Positions 18,249 to 27,476 of a DNA stretch of 64,000 nucleotides are shown here, one piece after another (position 1 is the stretch's first letter; every line of letters begins with the position of its first letter). The notes beneath the pieces were generated by a model. That model did no database searches. It worked only from the letters and a program-made list of their open reading frames with translations, and had not been told where the DNA came from. Position numbers and translations under genes: made by a program. Location: positions 248,001-312,000 of the forward strand of contig NZ_JAASRW010000005.1 in NCBI RefSeq assembly GCF_011761355.1, read 5' to 3'. Source of the stretch: Paenibacillus lupini (GTDB lineage: Bacteria > Bacillota > Bacilli > Paenibacillales > Paenibacillaceae).

Positions 18249-19271
18249 ATGAAAGCGACCATATATGATGTAGCAAAGGAAGCTGGCGTATCGATTGCTA
18301 CTGTATCCCTTGTCATCAATGGTAAAGGGAAGATCAGCGAGGAACGCCGGGAAGAGATCAGGCAGATCATCATGCGTATGGGCTACAAGCCAAGCATGAT
18401 TGCTTCTGCTCTAACAGGCAAGAAGACATATGCACTTGGTTTGCTTGTCCCGGACATCTCGAATCCCTTTTTCGCCGAGATCGCGAGAGCAGTCGAGGAT
18501 GAAGGGCAGCGACACGGATACAGCGTCTTTATTTGCAGCACGGATAACAAGGATGAGAAGGTCGAGCACTATGCGGCACTGCTGCAGCAGAAAAACGTAG
18601 ATGGTATTATCATCGGCACTGGTCTGAAGGAGCTGTCTGTATTGAAGCCTTTGCTGCAGGGAGGAGTTCCTGTTGCTCTGCTTGCGAGGGAGTTTCCATC
18701 GGTTGTCGTTCCATCCGTTGTTGTGGATGACTATGCGGGTGGTGCCGCAGCGGCTGAGCATCTGATCTCGCTTGGACATCGCCATCTCGCCGTATTGGCT
18801 GAACAGGATTCAATAAGCAGCAGTAGAGAACGAGTACGCGGGTTCAAGCATACCGCCGAGGCAGCAGGGATAACACTTGATCCGGCATTTGTTCTAAGCT
18901 CAGGTATCAAAGAGGGGAAGAACAAGGCACAGGAGCTGCTGCAAAGGGACGATCGTCCAACCGCCATATTCTGCTGTAACGATATGCTTGCAATTGGTGC
19001 GCTCCGCGCTGCCAAAGAGCTGGGACTTCGTATTCCGCAGGACTGCTCGATTGTTGGCTTTGACGATACCGTACTTGCCTCTGTGACGGATCCGCCGCTT
19101 ACAACGATTGCCCAGCCTATCGAGCAGATGGGGCAGACGGCTGTACAGCTTCTAATCCGCCAAATCGGACAGCCGGGAGAGCAGCCCGAACGTATTGTAC
19201 TGACACCTTCTCTTTCCATCAGGCAGTCTTCAATGGCTTTAAGACGATATCCTGAGCAGTCTATTTCTTAA
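18249..19271 (+). CDS. LacI-family transcriptional regulator, probably of the inositol operon
   Basis: A 340-residue regulator. The start at ATG 18249 is chosen because the helix-turn-helix begins directly after it (TIYDVAKEAGVSIATVSLVI); the longer frame from 18144 overlaps iolB. A LacI-type hinge follows (YKPSMIASAL) and then the periplasmic-binding-protein-like effector domain, including FCCNDMLAIGALRAA and VGFDDT. In Bacillus subtilis the iol operon is controlled by a DeoR-type IolR; a LacI-type protein in this position would be a different solution. Control of iol is inferred from position and the paired operator-like sites. Confidence 0.88.
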   Translation: MKATIYDVAKEAGVSIATVSLVINGKGKISEERREEIRQIIMRMGYKPSMIASALTGKKTYALGLLVPDISNPFFAEIARAVEDEGQRHGYSVFICSTDNKDEKVEHYAALLQQKNVDGIIIGTGLKELSVLKPLLQGGVPVALLAREFPSVVVPSVVVDDYAGGAAAAEHLISLGHRHLAVLAEQDSISSSRERVRGFKHTAEAAGITLDPAFVLSSGIKEGKNKAQELLQRDDRPTAIFCCNDMLAIGALRAAKELGLRIPQDCSIVGFDDTVLASVTDPPLTTIAQPIEQMGQTAVQLLIRQIGQPGEQPERIVLTPSLSIRQSSMALRRYPEQSIS

Positions 19272-19284
19272 GCTGCAAATGGCG

Positions 19285-19321
19285 AAGAGGCTGAACCCTA
19301 ATTGGGTTCAGCCTCTTTTTT
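19285..19321 (+). terminator. Strong rho-independent terminator of the inositol/LacI unit
   Basis: AAGAGGCTGAACCC at 19285-19298 pairs perfectly with GGGTTCAGCCTCTT at 19304-19317 around a five-base loop, followed by T residues. Confidence 0.95.
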
Positions 19322-19522
19322 GCAACCCTCGCAACACGCACGCGAGCTACGTTGTACATTATGCAGCATATCAATCGAATTGGACAGGGGACAGAGCTGA
19401 CCGGTTTTAAGAAAAACTTTAGTTATGCCCTACTTATTATTTAAACAAATCGTTCTAACCTAGGGTAAGACAAATCGGATGCTTTTATCAGGATCCCTAG
19501 GATAGAAAGGTTAAGAAACAGG

Positions 19523-20044
19523 ATGAAGAACACTAATGGAACTATTATGGTATTTGTATCAACGTTGTTTTTATTGTATCTGTACATTTTACTCAAAGTG
19601 ATATTGTTCAAATATGGTACGGTTAATCTCACTTTTCTATGGCAGCAGTTTCACAGAACGATTGAATATCCCGATTATATGGAATACGGTTTACAGCGGG
19701 CTAATTTCACACCGTTTAAATCGATTGAACAGAATATTCAAAGGCTGTCTGTTCATAACGATCAAATTAATTTGATAGGTAATATTGTGATTTTTATGCC
19801 TTGCGGCGTTTTTGTCAGATTGTGGTCCAAACGTACACTTTCTTCTTTCCTGGTAGCATTCGTCCTTTCTTTTAGCTTAAGTCTAGGACTGGAATGCTCG
19901 CAGCTCTTATTTGCAATGGGCAGCTTTGACGTAGATGATCTAATCTTAAATGGAGCAGGAGGCCTGCTGGGATGGGGGTTGCTTGTTCTGCGAAAAGAGA
20001 AGGGGTTGTTTGAAAAGGGAATTCGTTCGCCAAAGCACACATAG
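19523..20044 (+). CDS. VanZ-like membrane protein
   Basis: A 173-residue protein with four to five hydrophobic segments. It has the VanZ-family pattern: NFTPFKSI after the first segment, NLIGNIVIFMPCGVF in the middle, and LSLGLECSQLLFAMGSFDVDDLILNGAGGLLGW near the end. VanZ-like proteins are membrane proteins linked to low-level glycopeptide resistance in one case; most have no known function. It stands alone between two terminators. A GATAGAAAGG sequence precedes the ATG at somewhat long spacing. Confidence 0.85.
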   Translation: MKNTNGTIMVFVSTLFLLYLYILLKVILFKYGTVNLTFLWQQFHRTIEYPDYMEYGLQRANFTPFKSIEQNIQRLSVHNDQINLIGNIVIFMPCGVFVRLWSKRTLSSFLVAFVLSFSLSLGLECSQLLFAMGSFDVDDLILNGAGGLLGWGLLVLRKEKGLFEKGIRSPKHT

Positions 20045-20051
20045 GAGTACG

Positions 20052-20100
20052 AAAAGGAGGCTGTTGCCAAAGTCTAAATGACTTATGGAACAGCCTTTTC
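20052..20100 (+). terminator. Terminator after VanZ-like gene
   Basis: AAAAGGAGGCTGTTGCCA pairs with TGGAACAGCCTTTT across a loop of about 15 bases, with two bulges, and ends in a short T tract. Confidence 0.7.
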
Positions 20101-20188
20101 CTTACTTATTTGGCATCAAAAAATTCCAAGAGACTGCTGCATGGCGGAACGATAGAAGCAGACAGTCGGCTTGGGGAAGGGACAATGT

Positions 20189-20221
20189 AACAAGCAGTGA
20201 TTTATAGCTGCTTGTTTTTTT
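20189..20221 (+). terminator. Second terminator upstream of the next importer operon
   Basis: AACAAGCAG at 20189-20197 pairs with CTGCTTGTT at 20208-20216, followed by T residues. No gene lies between this hairpin and the previous terminator, so it either ends a short unannotated transcript or acts as a leader terminator. The stretch 20101-20328 holds nothing else recognisable. Confidence 0.7.
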
Positions 20222-20328
20222 ATTGCCTGGCAAACATCGTATCAAATCGATAGAAATCTAATCGTTGTTACGTTTTCCCCTTATCAATCCATCGGTAGAA
20301 TGAAGGTGTAGATAAGGAGGGGACACAT

Positions 20329-21222
20329 ATGATTGCGAAGATGTATAAATACCGCTGGCAGTACCTGATGATTTTACCGGCAGTTGTGCTGCTTTTTCTA
20401 TTCAATTATATCCCGATGCTGGGTATTCAGATTGCGTTTAAGAACTTCTCAATCGGCACCTCAATGTGGGACAGCAGCTGGGCTGGATTTGACAACTTCT
20501 CGTTTGTTCATGAGCCGCAATTCTGGACGGTGGTTCAGAACACCCTTTATATTTCGGTTCTAAAATTTGTCTTTGGTTTCCCGATGCCAATTCTCCTCGC
20601 CCTTATGATTAATGAGATCACGCATCCATTTTTCAAAAAATTTGTGCAGTCGGTCAGCTACTTGCCGCATTTCTTCTCCTGGATCGTGGTGGCTTACATT
20701 CTGCAATCCTTCCTGACGTTAGATGGAGGACTAGTTAATGACCTTATTGGACGTGCAGGCGGAGAACCGATTTTCTTTCTCGGTACGAATGAGTGGTTTC
20801 GTCCGATGATCGTATCCAGTGGTTTATGGAAAGAGGTGGGCTGGAACACGATTCTCTACCTGGCAGCGATTTCTACGATTGATCCACAGCTCTATGAAGC
20901 AGCAAAGGTTGAAGGTGCAGGGAAATTTGCGCAAATGCGGCATATTACGATTCCAGGTATTCTGCCAACGATATCAATTGTACTTATTCTGAGCATTCCA
21001 AGTCTAATCACGGTAGGGATGGATCAGATCTATCCTATGATGAATTCAGCCAATCAGGAAGTTGCGGATGTTCTTGATACCTATGTCCTTCGTAATGGTC
21101 TCCAGCAAGGCTATTTCGGTATGGCTACTGCAGTTGGTCTTGTGTCATCGATCATTAGTCTCCTGCTCGTCGTGTCGACAAACACATTCTCCAAGAAAAT
21201 CAACGGTGAGGGGCTGTGGTGA
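20329..21222 (+). CDS. Sugar ABC importer, permease subunit (LplB type)
   Basis: A 297-residue membrane protein with six hydrophobic segments and the EAA loop YEAAKVEGAGKFAQMRHITIP near residue 190. The N-terminus (YRWQYLMILPAVVLLFLFNYIPMLGIQIAFKNF pattern) is typical of LplB-like subunits. A strong AAGGAGGGG Shine-Dalgarno sequence precedes it. It opens an operon in which the binding protein is third, unlike the first importer, and is separated by only three bases from the second permease. Confidence 0.9.
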   Translation: MIAKMYKYRWQYLMILPAVVLLFLFNYIPMLGIQIAFKNFSIGTSMWDSSWAGFDNFSFVHEPQFWTVVQNTLYISVLKFVFGFPMPILLALMINEITHPFFKKFVQSVSYLPHFFSWIVVAYILQSFLTLDGGLVNDLIGRAGGEPIFFLGTNEWFRPMIVSSGLWKEVGWNTILYLAAISTIDPQLYEAAKVEGAGKFAQMRHITIPGILPTISIVLILSIPSLITVGMDQIYPMMNSANQEVADVLDTYVLRNGLQQGYFGMATAVGLVSSIISLLLVVSTNTFSKKINGEGLW

Positions 21223-21225
21223 CAA

Positions 21226-22119
21226 ATGAGAGCAACTATGCTTGAACGGATCGGACAGTGGATTATTGTAATCCTTCTAGTAGTCATGTGCGTTTCTATT
21301 ATTTATCCATTTGTTTATATGCTGGCTATTTCGCTTAACACGGGGGCAGATGCTGCAAAAGGTGGCGTTTATCTCTGGCCGCGGTCCTTTACCTGGATCA
21401 ACTATGAGATTGTGCTTGGAAATCAGGTTATCCGCCATGCTTATCTGATCACCATTGCAAGAACGATTATTGGGACAATTGGCGGGCTAGCCATTACTCT
21501 TGCAGCTGCGTACGGATTATCGTATAAACGTCTTCCGTTCCGAAATGGCATCCTGACTTATATTCTCTTGACGATGCTGTTCAGCGGTGGATTAATTCCC
21601 TTCTATATTCAATTGTTTAAACTCGGACTTACCAATACGTTTTGGGTGTACGTCATCCCTGGACTTTTCTCAGCTTGGAATATGTTCGTCATGCAGAAGT
21701 TTATACAAGGTATTCCTGAAGCATTGTTCGAGTCCGCTGAATTGGACGGAGCTGGTCCCGTTCGGATTTTGATTCAAATTATCGTACCGCTCTCAAAACC
21801 GATGCTTGCCGCTCTTGGACTCTTTACGGCAGTTGGTCATTGGAACGACTGGTTCTCAGGCGCCTTCTATGTGACGAGCCAGAACCTGATTCCGGTTCAA
21901 ACCTTCCTGCAGCAACTGCTGACAGCGCAAGACTTATCCGCGATCATGAGCTCTAACCAAAATCAGGAAGTGCTGGCACGAAGCTCGATGGATAATATTA
22001 CGCTAATGTCAGTCAAAATGGCTACGGTGATGATCAGTGCACTTCCGATTCTTGCCATTTATCCATTCCTGCAGAAATATTTTGCCAAAGGCGTTTTGAT
22101 CGGATCGGTCAAAGGCTGA
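21226..22119 (+). CDS. Sugar ABC importer, permease subunit (YtcP type)
   Basis: A 297-residue membrane protein with six hydrophobic segments, EAA loop FESAELDGAGPVR near residue 180, and a C-terminal FAKGVLIGSVKG. It pairs with the permease at 20329. No ATPase is encoded nearby. Confidence 0.9.
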   Translation: MRATMLERIGQWIIVILLVVMCVSIIYPFVYMLAISLNTGADAAKGGVYLWPRSFTWINYEIVLGNQVIRHAYLITIARTIIGTIGGLAITLAAAYGLSYKRLPFRNGILTYILLTMLFSGGLIPFYIQLFKLGLTNTFWVYVIPGLFSAWNMFVMQKFIQGIPEALFESAELDGAGPVRILIQIIVPLSKPMLAALGLFTAVGHWNDWFSGAFYVTSQNLIPVQTFLQQLLTAQDLSAIMSSNQNQEVLARSSMDNITLMSVKMATVMISALPILAIYPFLQKYFAKGVLIGSVKG

Positions 22120-22193
22120 ATCACTCTCGGGTATAATTGATCTACCATATACCAATTTGTTGATAGACTCGAAGAAAAAGGGGAGAAAGAAGC

Positions 22194-23864
22194 ATGAAAT
22201 TTAAAAAAAGCAGTATCGCAGCTCTAACCCTAGCCGCCACATTAAGCATAACGGCGGGATGCTCTAGTAACAGCAACACAACTCAGAATAACTCGAGTAC
22301 AGCAGCTAATTCAACAAATACGAAAACGACCGACAGTTCGGGTAAGTTCAAGCTTTGGCTGGGCTGGACGGCAACGATTAATAATGACAGCCTAGTTCAG
22401 CAATATTGGAAAACAGAAGAGCCAGGAGTCGACGTTCAGCTCGAAGCGACACAGGGAGATGTCTTGACAGCGCTTAATCTGAAGCTTAATACTGGCGGGT
22501 TTGATGATGCAGCTATTTTCAGCCGTAATCAGGTGATTGATGATGCGATGAAGCGTTCAAATCTTATTCAGCCTCTTGAGCAGTACTTTAACATGCCGGA
22601 TAAATATCCAAGCCTGGCGGCCATTCCGAAGGAATTTCTGGAGCAGATGAAAGATGCGGACGGACATATTTGGTCACTTCCTTCTTACTTCGATATTAAT
22701 CCGTCTGAACCATGGCCGGGGTGGTCATCCAGTGCATGGTTTATCCGGACTGATGTTCTCGAGAAGGTTGGAATGACGGAGAATGATCTCACTACCCTTG
22801 ATGGTGTAGAAACTTATCTGAAGAAAGCCGCAGAGCTTAAGGATGAGTCAGGCAAGAGCCTGCTGCCGCTGGGTATTCTTACGGATAAGAACGATGAAAA
22901 TGCGGTTCTGGCTGCATTTGGCGTGACGGTTGCAACAGCAGGCGGGGTTACTCCGGTGAAGCAAGAGGGTGACAACTTTATCTTTATGTATGATAATCCA
23001 GGCTTCAAAGAAGCTTACAAATGGATGAACCGTTTATACCAGGAGAAGCTTATTGATCCTGAGGCATTAACGGATAAAAGTGAGCGCTATATTGAAAAAA
23101 ATAAAAATGGCCGATATGCGATGAACATCGGAAGCTTCTGGGATTTTGATGCTTCCTTATGGGAACAGCTGGATGGTCCAACAGCACCAGGCTGGTTCTA
23201 CAAACCGATTCCTTTCCCGCAAATTGAAGGTGTGAATGGGCTGGGTACTACCCAAGTGATCAATCCTTATCCAGGCTATGATACTTATATTAGCAAGAAT
23301 ACGAAAAACCTTGATGCGATTCTTAAATTTTATGATTATACCTTAACACCGAAGCCAGAGCAGAATATGGTCGTCAATGAAGGACCGGCAGGGAAATATT
23401 GGGGTTGGGTAGATCAGCCGTACGGCAAGTGGGCATTTACAGATGAGAGCTACAAAGCGCTGCGCAACTCGGGTGACCAGGCTAAGAAAGCGCAAGTGAC
23501 GCCAGAACTGTATATGACTTCGAACTACAGCAATGAATGGTATGCTTGGTGGACCAATGAACAGACTCATGCCGGCGGTGTAAAAACAGGAGAGTTCTCG
23601 CAAGAGATTGCCAAGATGGGAGCTACTCGTGTTGCTGAAAATTATGATATGGTAAAAGCAAAATCAGGCGGCGTTTGGGAAAAATATGCACCTGAGCTAG
23701 CTACCGTGTATAAAGAGTACCGTGCAAAACTGCTTATGGCGAAGGACGATGCACAATTCGAGAAAGCATGGACTGAATTCACCTCTGCGCTTGAAAAGCG
23801 TGGACATTGGAGCGACCTTAAGACAGAGTGGAATGAGTTATACAAAGCGATGAGCAATAAATAA
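22194..23864 (+). CDS. Sugar ABC importer, extracellular substrate-binding lipoprotein
   Basis: A 556-residue lipoprotein with lipobox ITAGC (Cys 23) and a Ser/Asn/Thr-rich tether of about 30 residues. The remainder has the size and Trp-rich character of large family-1 oligosaccharide-binding proteins. GGGGAGAAAG precedes the ATG. It lies after the two permeases and before a YesM/YesN pair that probably senses the same sugar or its binding protein. The substrate is unknown; the next genes downstream are a beta-galactosidase and its regulator. Confidence 0.9.
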   Translation: MKFKKSSIAALTLAATLSITAGCSSNSNTTQNNSSTAANSTNTKTTDSSGKFKLWLGWTATINNDSLVQQYWKTEEPGVDVQLEATQGDVLTALNLKLNTGGFDDAAIFSRNQVIDDAMKRSNLIQPLEQYFNMPDKYPSLAAIPKEFLEQMKDADGHIWSLPSYFDINPSEPWPGWSSSAWFIRTDVLEKVGMTENDLTTLDGVETYLKKAAELKDESGKSLLPLGILTDKNDENAVLAAFGVTVATAGGVTPVKQEGDNFIFMYDNPGFKEAYKWMNRLYQEKLIDPEALTDKSERYIEKNKNGRYAMNIGSFWDFDASLWEQLDGPTAPGWFYKPIPFPQIEGVNGLGTTQVINPYPGYDTYISKNTKNLDAILKFYDYTLTPKPEQNMVVNEGPAGKYWGWVDQPYGKWAFTDESYKALRNSGDQAKKAQVTPELYMTSNYSNEWYAWWTNEQTHAGGVKTGEFSQEIAKMGATRVAENYDMVKAKSGGVWEKYAPELATVYKEYRAKLLMAKDDAQFEKAWTEFTSALEKRGHWSDLKTEWNELYKAMSNK

Positions 23865-23885
23865 AAAGAGATAAACGCATATCAA

Positions 23886-23911
23886 GGAGCAGCCCTTTAT
23901 TGGGATGCTCC
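23886..23911 (+). other. Stem-loop between binding-protein gene and histidine kinase gene
   Basis: GGAGCA-G-CCC at 23886-23895 pairs with GGG-A-TGCTCC at 23902-23911. Only CTTT follows, so it is a weak terminator or attenuator and could lower expression of the kinase relative to the transporter. It covers the ATG at 23905, arguing against that ATG as the kinase start. Confidence 0.55.
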
Positions 23912-23967
23912 CTTTGCAGTTTCCCGTAAAAATAACGATACCGGGCGAAGAATGGGAGAAATGCCTG

Positions 23968-25752
23968 ATGCGACGCTGGATTGAGAGAAATACGATCCGA
24001 TTGACCCGAACGATGAGTCTGCGCGGCAAAATTGTTTTGCTATACGGGCTTATCGTGGTTATACCTACCATTATTTTAGGGATCGGCGCAGGGTACCTGG
24101 CTCTTCAGAACGTCAGGGACAATTATATCGTCACGATTAACGAAGCCGTTCGTCAGACAACGCAGAGCGTTGAGTTCCGCAAACAAAGCTATGATCTTCT
24201 TGCGAATCGGACGGGGACGGACGGAGAGCTTATTTCCAGACTGAGCCGAACCTATACCAATTGGTCGGAACAGCTGGAATCGGTCAATTATATTGATCGT
24301 TCCTTTCAGGTAATGAGCCGCTATTTGCCTGGTATTGAAAATTTCCGGATTTATCATGACAATGAGACTCTTACGGAAGATGGAGGACTGTTATGGAAGC
24401 CGTCTGACCGGACTTTAAATCATACTGACGAGAAGTCCTGGTATGAAGGTGTAATGGCTTCACCTTTTGCTTTACAATGGTCAGATGCCCCCGGGGAACA
24501 TGCACAGCTCGCAGTCTCCCGAAAGATTACGAATGCTACGGGCTATACCTATGGCGCTATCTATATGCTGCTGGATTATAACAGCGTGTTTGGCGAGTTG
24601 ATGGACCGCCCCTTCAAAGGCTCAGGCAGCCTGTATTTATTAGATGAGAATGACCGGATTATTGCGGCCTCAGACCGTTCATTGATTGGGAAGCCGGTTG
24701 AAGCGACTTCACTTTCCAAGCTATGGGCAAGTAGTGAAGGAGCAGAGAGCCTTACTAATAATGGCGAATACTTTACGGTCCGTCACATTAATGGCGAATG
24801 GAAGGTCGCTGCGCTTATCCAGATGCGTCAAATGGAAAAGCAGTCCGCCTTAATTGTCTACAGCATTGTTGCTATCACGGTCTTTTTCCTGTTCTTCTCT
24901 ATGTTCCTTGTAATGATCGTACTGAAAAACGTTGTTTTCCGTATTCGCAAGCTGGGCCACCGGATGAGCGATATTGCTGAGGGGGACTTTGACGTATCTG
25001 TGCAGAGCAGAAGCAGGGATGAGCTTGGGGAACTGGAAATGATGTTTAACCAGATGACGGGAAAGCTTGGATCAGTTATTGATATGCTTAGTAGTGCCAA
25101 ATTACAGGAGAAGGAATCATCATTCCGGGCACTCCAAGCCCAAATCAATCCTCATTTTATATATAATTCGCTTAGTTTGCTTCAGTGGCGCGCTCTCGAC
25201 CAAGGAGATCAGACGCAGGTAGAGACCATTGAAGCGTTAACGACTTTTTACCGGTTCGCCCTAGATAACACATCTAATGTGACGCTAATCCATAAAGAAT
25301 TGGAACATGTGAGGGCTTATCTGGATATACAACAGCTGCGTTATCCTGGTCGTGTCCGAATCGATTGGGAGATTGATGAGGATGTAATAGAGCTCTACTC
25401 CATTAAGCTGATTTTGCAGCCTATTGTGGAGAATGCATATATTCACGGAAAGATCTTTACCCGGCCTAATGCTTATATTGCAATTCGTATCAAACGGTTA
25501 AATAATCATGTCCAATACGAAGTAAGAGACAATGGTATAGGGATGGATACCGAGACTCTGACCCTAATTAAAAATGGTGAAAAAGCGGGAAAAGGAAACG
25601 GATTTGGGCTTTTAAATATTAGAGAGCGTCTTCATTTGTATTTTGGCCACGCCGGACAATTACAAGTAGAGAGTAACGCTGAGACAGGAACGATTATTAG
25701 GATTGAGATGCCTGTCTATACACATAAACCGCATATTCAACGGGAGGGATAA
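23968..25752 (+). CDS. YesM-type sensor histidine kinase
   Basis: A 594-residue membrane kinase. I choose ATG 23968 with GGGAGA upstream, since the earlier in-frame ATG at 23905 lies in a hairpin arm. A hydrophobic segment near residues 18-42, an extracellular sensor region, a second segment near 295-320, and a HAMP domain (RIRKLGHRMSDIAEGDFDV) precede the kinase core. The phosphorylated His 396 lies in QINPHFIYNSL, the N-box is PIVENAYIHG and the G-box DNGIGM. Its stop is two bases before the response regulator start, so the pair is co-translated. Confidence 0.93.
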   Translation: MRRWIERNTIRLTRTMSLRGKIVLLYGLIVVIPTIILGIGAGYLALQNVRDNYIVTINEAVRQTTQSVEFRKQSYDLLANRTGTDGELISRLSRTYTNWSEQLESVNYIDRSFQVMSRYLPGIENFRIYHDNETLTEDGGLLWKPSDRTLNHTDEKSWYEGVMASPFALQWSDAPGEHAQLAVSRKITNATGYTYGAIYMLLDYNSVFGELMDRPFKGSGSLYLLDENDRIIAASDRSLIGKPVEATSLSKLWASSEGAESLTNNGEYFTVRHINGEWKVAALIQMRQMEKQSALIVYSIVAITVFFLFFSMFLVMIVLKNVVFRIRKLGHRMSDIAEGDFDVSVQSRSRDELGELEMMFNQMTGKLGSVIDMLSSAKLQEKESSFRALQAQINPHFIYNSLSLLQWRALDQGDQTQVETIEALTTFYRFALDNTSNVTLIHKELEHVRAYLDIQQLRYPGRVRIDWEIDEDVIELYSIKLILQPIVENAYIHGKIFTRPNAYIAIRIKRLNNHVQYEVRDNGIGMDTETLTLIKNGEKAGKGNGFGLLNIRERLHLYFGHAGQLQVESNAETGTIIRIEMPVYTHKPHIQREG

Positions 25753-25754
25753 TC

Positions 25755-27356
25755 ATGCTTCAAGTACTTATCGTAGACGATGAACCGTCACATGTTCAAG
25801 GATTGGTAAGGCATATCCCTTGGGCTAAACTTGGGTACTTGATCCCGCTTACAGCGGAGTCGGGTGAAGAAGCTATTCCTATTCTTGAAGCGGGTCCAGT
25901 CGATGTACTGATTACCGATGTATCTATGCCCGGTATGAACGGGATTGAGCTCGCTGCCGAAGCCAAATTGATTCATCCAGACATTCAAATTCTGGTTATA
26001 AGCGGATACAATGAGTTCGAATTTGCACAAGAAGCAATTGAAGTAGGGGCAAAGGGCTATGTACTGAAGCCTCTCAAATTATCGGAAATTGAACGAAAGC
26101 TGACCGCATTTCGGCAAACGCTAGAGAGTATAACTCAAATCAATGAACAGACTATTAAACTCAAGGAGATTGTCTCGGATAGTCAGGAAATGCTAAAGGA
26201 TACATTTATTTTCGATATTCTGGAGGAAGAGCCGATGGAGGAGGAATCTTTAAACTCCTGGTGCCAGATGCTTAATCTGCCAAACCAGCCATCTGAAGGA
26301 ATACAACTGATTACAGCTATAATCGATAACTACTCGGATTCTTCTGGTAGCGATGCACAGAGCAAGCTTATGCTTGGTTCAGCACTTCTGCAATCGGTTT
26401 CAGTGGGGCTAAAGGATTTGGGTAATGTTCTGGTCTCCAAGACTAGACCTGACCAGGTTGTGGCTATTCTTATAAATCCGTCGATAGATAAAAGAAGCAA
26501 TATCGATAAACAAATGAGATTCGTACAAGATTATATGAGTAACAGCTATGGGGTATCGGTTTCAGTTGGCATCAGCCGTTGGGGGTATGAATGGCGGGAA
26601 ATGAATCAGATCTTCAGGGAAGTCAAATTTACGATTGCGGATGTCCGTCAAAGCGGTAACGGATCTATCACGTATGTGGGAAATACAGAGCGAAAGGCAT
26701 TCGAGGACTATCGAATGCAAGAAAACATGCTGCCCGATTTATTAATGCTTGCAGAAAGCGATGACCCCCTTCCTTTAGTAGATAAGGTAGGACAGACGTT
26801 TAAGGAATTGGAAAACAGCGGACATAACATGGCCTATATTCAGTCTCTTAGTATAAGCCTTCTCGGGGAGCTGTCGCGTAAAGTATGGCAGGATACAGAA
26901 GAGATCAACTTTCTGAACAAACGTGCTTGGCATAGACTTTTGGATTGCAAAACGATTGATATGATGAAGGACATTGTTATCGATTATATCCGCTCGGCTA
27001 GTATGCTTGTGAGGAAAGAGCGGTCGCTCCAGCAGCATCACCTGATCAGTCGTATCGTTTCTAGTATGGAAGAGCAGCTGCCGATCAGTATGACAGTGAA
27101 ACAGCTTGCAGAACAGTTTCATATCAGTGCAGGACATCTGAGTGTGTTGTTTAAGAAAGAAACGGGGCTAACGATCTCTGATTTTGTTAAAAACCTGAGG
27201 ATGAAAAAAGCGAAGGAGATGCTGCAGGTTCCGACTATTAAAATTTATGAGGTGGCAGAAAAGGTAGGGTTTCAAACGCCTGCGTACTTTACCTATCAAT
27301 TCAAGAAAAATGAAGGCTGTACACCCCAGGAATATCGCGACCGCTTTTATGTATAA
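25755..27356 (+). CDS. YesN-type AraC-family response regulator
   Basis: A 533-residue cytoplasmic regulator. The receiver domain (residues 1-120) has the acidic pair in IVDDE and the phospho-acceptor Asp 55 in LITDVSMPG, with Lys in VLKPL. A long middle region follows, and the C-terminal 100 residues form the AraC DNA-binding domain (VKQLAEQFHISAGHLSVLFK and VAEKVGFQTPAYF). It is paired with the upstream kinase and should activate the importer operon at 20329. Confidence 0.95.
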   Translation: MLQVLIVDDEPSHVQGLVRHIPWAKLGYLIPLTAESGEEAIPILEAGPVDVLITDVSMPGMNGIELAAEAKLIHPDIQILVISGYNEFEFAQEAIEVGAKGYVLKPLKLSEIERKLTAFRQTLESITQINEQTIKLKEIVSDSQEMLKDTFIFDILEEEPMEEESLNSWCQMLNLPNQPSEGIQLITAIIDNYSDSSGSDAQSKLMLGSALLQSVSVGLKDLGNVLVSKTRPDQVVAILINPSIDKRSNIDKQMRFVQDYMSNSYGVSVSVGISRWGYEWREMNQIFREVKFTIADVRQSGNGSITYVGNTERKAFEDYRMQENMLPDLLMLAESDDPLPLVDKVGQTFKELENSGHNMAYIQSLSISLLGELSRKVWQDTEEINFLNKRAWHRLLDCKTIDMMKDIVIDYIRSASMLVRKERSLQQHHLISRIVSSMEEQLPISMTVKQLAEQFHISAGHLSVLFKKETGLTISDFVKNLRMKKAKEMLQVPTIKIYEVAEKVGFQTPAYFTYQFKKNEGCTPQEYRDRFYV

Positions 27357-27374
27357 TATTTCCTGCAGGATGCG

Positions 27375-27406
27375 AAGAGCGGAAATCTATCTATCCGCTC
27401 TTTTTT
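27375..27406 (+). terminator. Rho-independent terminator after the two-component pair
   Basis: AAGAGCGGA at 27375-27383 pairs with TCCGCTCTT around an 11-base loop, followed by T residues to 27406. Confidence 0.9.
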
Positions 27407-27476
27407 GCGCCCAGCAATAATTATACGAGCCGTTTGCAGTTGAATCATATGAGGGAACTCCTGGTTATTACTTCAT

